A stretch of 64,000 nucleotides of DNA from Spartinivicinus poritis (lineage in GTDB: Bacteria; Pseudomonadota; Gammaproteobacteria; Pseudomonadales; Zooshikellaceae). The first letter of the stretch is position 1. Every line of letters begins with the position of its first letter. A program made the translations under genes and the position numbers. The DNA lies in assembly GCF_028858535.1 (NCBI RefSeq), contig NZ_JAPMOU010000008.1:106525-170524 (forward strand). The letters run 5' to 3'. The notes beneath the pieces are model-generated. The model ran no database searches. It was given only the letters and a program-made list of their open reading frames with translations, and had not been told where the DNA came from. Of the stretch, positions 62,417 to 64,000 are shown in pieces.

Positions 62417-63955
62417 TTAATATCTGTCCTCCGAATATTTGGGTAGGTTTCCACCTAGATTATGTAGAAATTGTTGTATGCCTAACATGTTTTGAAAAGG
62501 TAACGTGCGATATAAATTATTCCAATCCCTTTGCGAAAAATCATAATTATTACTTAAAGCTGCTTGAGCTAAACCTGACACGCCTGAAGAAGCTTTTTCT
62601 ATCCAGTCGTACGACGCGTTACCAGTCCACACATTGGTTGCTAGCTCTGACATACGTGAATTAAAGAAAGGTTCGCCTGTCACCATCTCAGCGGCACTAT
62701 CGGCAAACATGGGGAATATTGAGGCATACGCCGAGCGCTGAAAAGCAGCCTTAGCGATAGCTTCAGGCTCTAGCCGTTTACGTAGAAAATCCCGTCTGTC
62801 GTGTCTTCCTGTGGCTTGTAAATGGGTTTGACCGACGTAGACAAGACCAGCAAAGAAAGTTGAATGTAGGAACAGAGAAGCAGTTTGTAGGTCCCTATGC
62901 TTTAAGCCATGCAACAACTGTTTTGAGTAAGCAGTGATAGCAAAGGTGCGGAATTGGATTAAGGTTTTTCCAAGCTCCTTGCTCATCAGGTAGGAAACAC
63001 CATCACCAAAGTCCTGTTCCTGAATTATCCGTCTGCCCCACAAGCCTATTGCATAAGAAAATTTAGCGTAAACGTCAGGGTCCCACCTGTCGAAATTCAT
63101 TTTGGTTAACTTGCCGTTCTTATGCTCAACGTGCCGGTATTCATTTTTAATTCTTTCCAGTAGAGCATCATCAATACCAAGCTCTCGTAATCTTTCAGGC
63201 TTAAGTACAGCTTTATTTTTCTGGCTGTAATCAAGGAAGCGCTGAGCCATACCTTTCATAGTTAAGTTTTGGAGCATATGGTTAATTGAATGGAAACCCG
63301 ACATATTCGCTGTAAATTTGCCCATGTGGTCCAAGCCGCGTTCTATTTTATCCCACTTATTTGTATGGCCGTTAAACGTTGCGCCAAAGTCGTCTATTTG
63401 ATTAGTCACTTGATGCATAAGCCGACCATTAGCCCAGCCGCCCATAGCGTCTGAAAGCTCTTCCAGCAGGTCATCTTTATAATTGCCATTCTCCATGCGT
63501 TTAATCATTTTGCGTAGCTCTGGAACGTGCCTCATAAATTGTAGCCAACCAACGTGACTTAAGGCTGGCCCCATTTCCATAAGCTGCGCAAAGCCCACTT
63601 GGTTCATGTTCCGGGCATACTGAATCTTTCTTATTGTGCGAAGAATACGGCTACTTCGGGCTGTTGGGTCTGTATCAATGGGGCGTCCGACAAGGTGGTT
63701 ATAAGCATCGTACAGTTGCTTTATTTCGAGTTTGTGGCGTGTCCGTTCTGCTTCAGTCTTACCAGGGTTATACGCTCGCTTCTTCTCGATTTTTTCCATG
63801 GCTGCCTTAAAGGTAGCTTCGCTGTCTATCCCTTGGCGAGCTAAGGCAATGTGACCCAACATATACCAGTCGCGAATCATTTCTAGGTTCAATAATACAG
63901 CATCATGTGTATAATCCACTGTATATGAGAGGATTTGAACTATCACCAACAGCAC
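62417..63955 (-). CDS. Internal virion core protein, T7 gp16-like C-terminal part (partial)
   Basis: About 512 residues to the right edge region. It resembles the C-terminal portion of the T7 gp16 core protein (1318 residues), including FRTFAITAYSKQLLHGLKHRD and the end DWNNLYRTLPFQNMLGIQQFLHNL. gp16 is ejected into the cell and helps translocate the genome; its transglycosylase domain would lie outside the window. In this frame a TAG occurs at 63995-63997, and the first 20 or so residues (VLLVIVQILSYT) look out of frame. An overlapping frame reads WATRSSASAVGDSSNPLIYSGLYT up to about 63910, so a frameshift near 63905-63915 is possible. Confidence 0.75.
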   Translation of the reverse strand: MLLVIVQILSYTVDYTHDAVLLNLEMIRDWYMLGHIALARQGIDSEATFKAAMEKIEKKRAYNPGKTEAERTRHKLEIKQLYDAYNHLVGRPIDTDPTARSSRILRTIRKIQYARNMNQVGFAQLMEMGPALSHVGWLQFMRHVPELRKMIKRMENGNYKDDLLEELSDAMGGWANGRLMHQVTNQIDDFGATFNGHTNKWDKIERGLDHMGKFTANMSGFHSINHMLQNLTMKGMAQRFLDYSQKNKAVLKPERLRELGIDDALLERIKNEYRHVEHKNGKLTKMNFDRWDPDVYAKFSYAIGLWGRRIIQEQDFGDGVSYLMSKELGKTLIQFRTFAITAYSKQLLHGLKHRDLQTASLFLHSTFFAGLVYVGQTHLQATGRHDRRDFLRKRLEPEAIAKAAFQRSAYASIFPMFADSAAEMVTGEPFFNSRMSELATNVWTGNASYDWIEKASSGVSGLAQAALSNNYDFSQRDWNNLYRTLPFQNMLGIQQFLHNLGGNLPKYSEDRY

Positions 63956-64000
63956 TCGCAGAGCTTCGAGTCGCCCACAAGTGTTGTAAGCATGCTAAAG

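Overview
The window looks like a moderately AT-rich gammaproteobacterial chromosome. The class Ia ribonucleotide reductase with its ferredoxin, the MetR/MetE pair, an RstA/RstB-like two-component pair, GlpD/GlpR with GlpR-type operators, and BrnQ all fit a marine Oceanospirillales-type organism. A Zooshikella/Spartinivicinus relative is my guess only; I could not compare genomes. No rRNA, tRNA or CRISPR array was seen.

Positions 1-47310 are host chromosome, mostly single genes and short operons. From left to right: a periplasmic binding protein with a sensor kinase (cut by the window start); a DoxX-like membrane protein; brnQ; an endoglycoceramidase-like lipoprotein; an Ada repair protein with a nucleotidyltransferase; transporters and sensors of small molecules; nrdA-nrdB-ferredoxin; an RstAB-like two-component system; several small secreted proteins; a three-gene ketosynthase / haem-oxygenase-like diiron oxidase / unknown cluster (24541-27260); a secreted three-repeat beta-trefoil protein (28110-28643); a five-gene redox operon (29477-36116: FAD amine oxidase, two AhpD-like proteins, a ThDP enzyme and a DyP peroxidase); metR/metE; and glpD/glpR. 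The two multi-gene clusters look like undescribed small-molecule pathways.

Positions about 47325-49800 hold a tyrosine integrase facing inward and a FitAB-type toxin-antitoxin pair. A second integrase at 49803 begins a different element: a temperate phage related to T7. Read on the minus strand from the right edge, it carries gp16-like internal core protein, gp17-like tail fibre, a PilZ-domain protein, a gp38-like polyglycine adhesin, a fibre-assembly chaperone, small membrane/lysis-type genes, HNH endonuclease, gp18-like small terminase and gp19-like large terminase. Then come a repeat-rich non-coding block that I interpret as the joined virion ends, and an early module with ArdA antirestriction and two winged-helix-like proteins, ending at the integrase. 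This is a circularly permuted T7 map, as expected if a T7-like phage integrated through an attP next to its integrase. The RNA polymerase, replication and head genes would lie beyond the right edge.

The most unusual features are in this prophage. A 176-bp miniature inverted-repeat element with a 5-bp target duplication splits the tail-fibre gene, and removing it in silico restores a T7-type N-terminus in frame. A c-di-GMP-type PilZ protein sits inside the tail-fibre module. A stand-alone SIR2-like protein, probably anti-phage, is encoded on the opposite strand at the virion-end junction behind a promoter-overlapping palindrome. A 52-codon ORF has a perfect ribosome-binding site but an ATA start.
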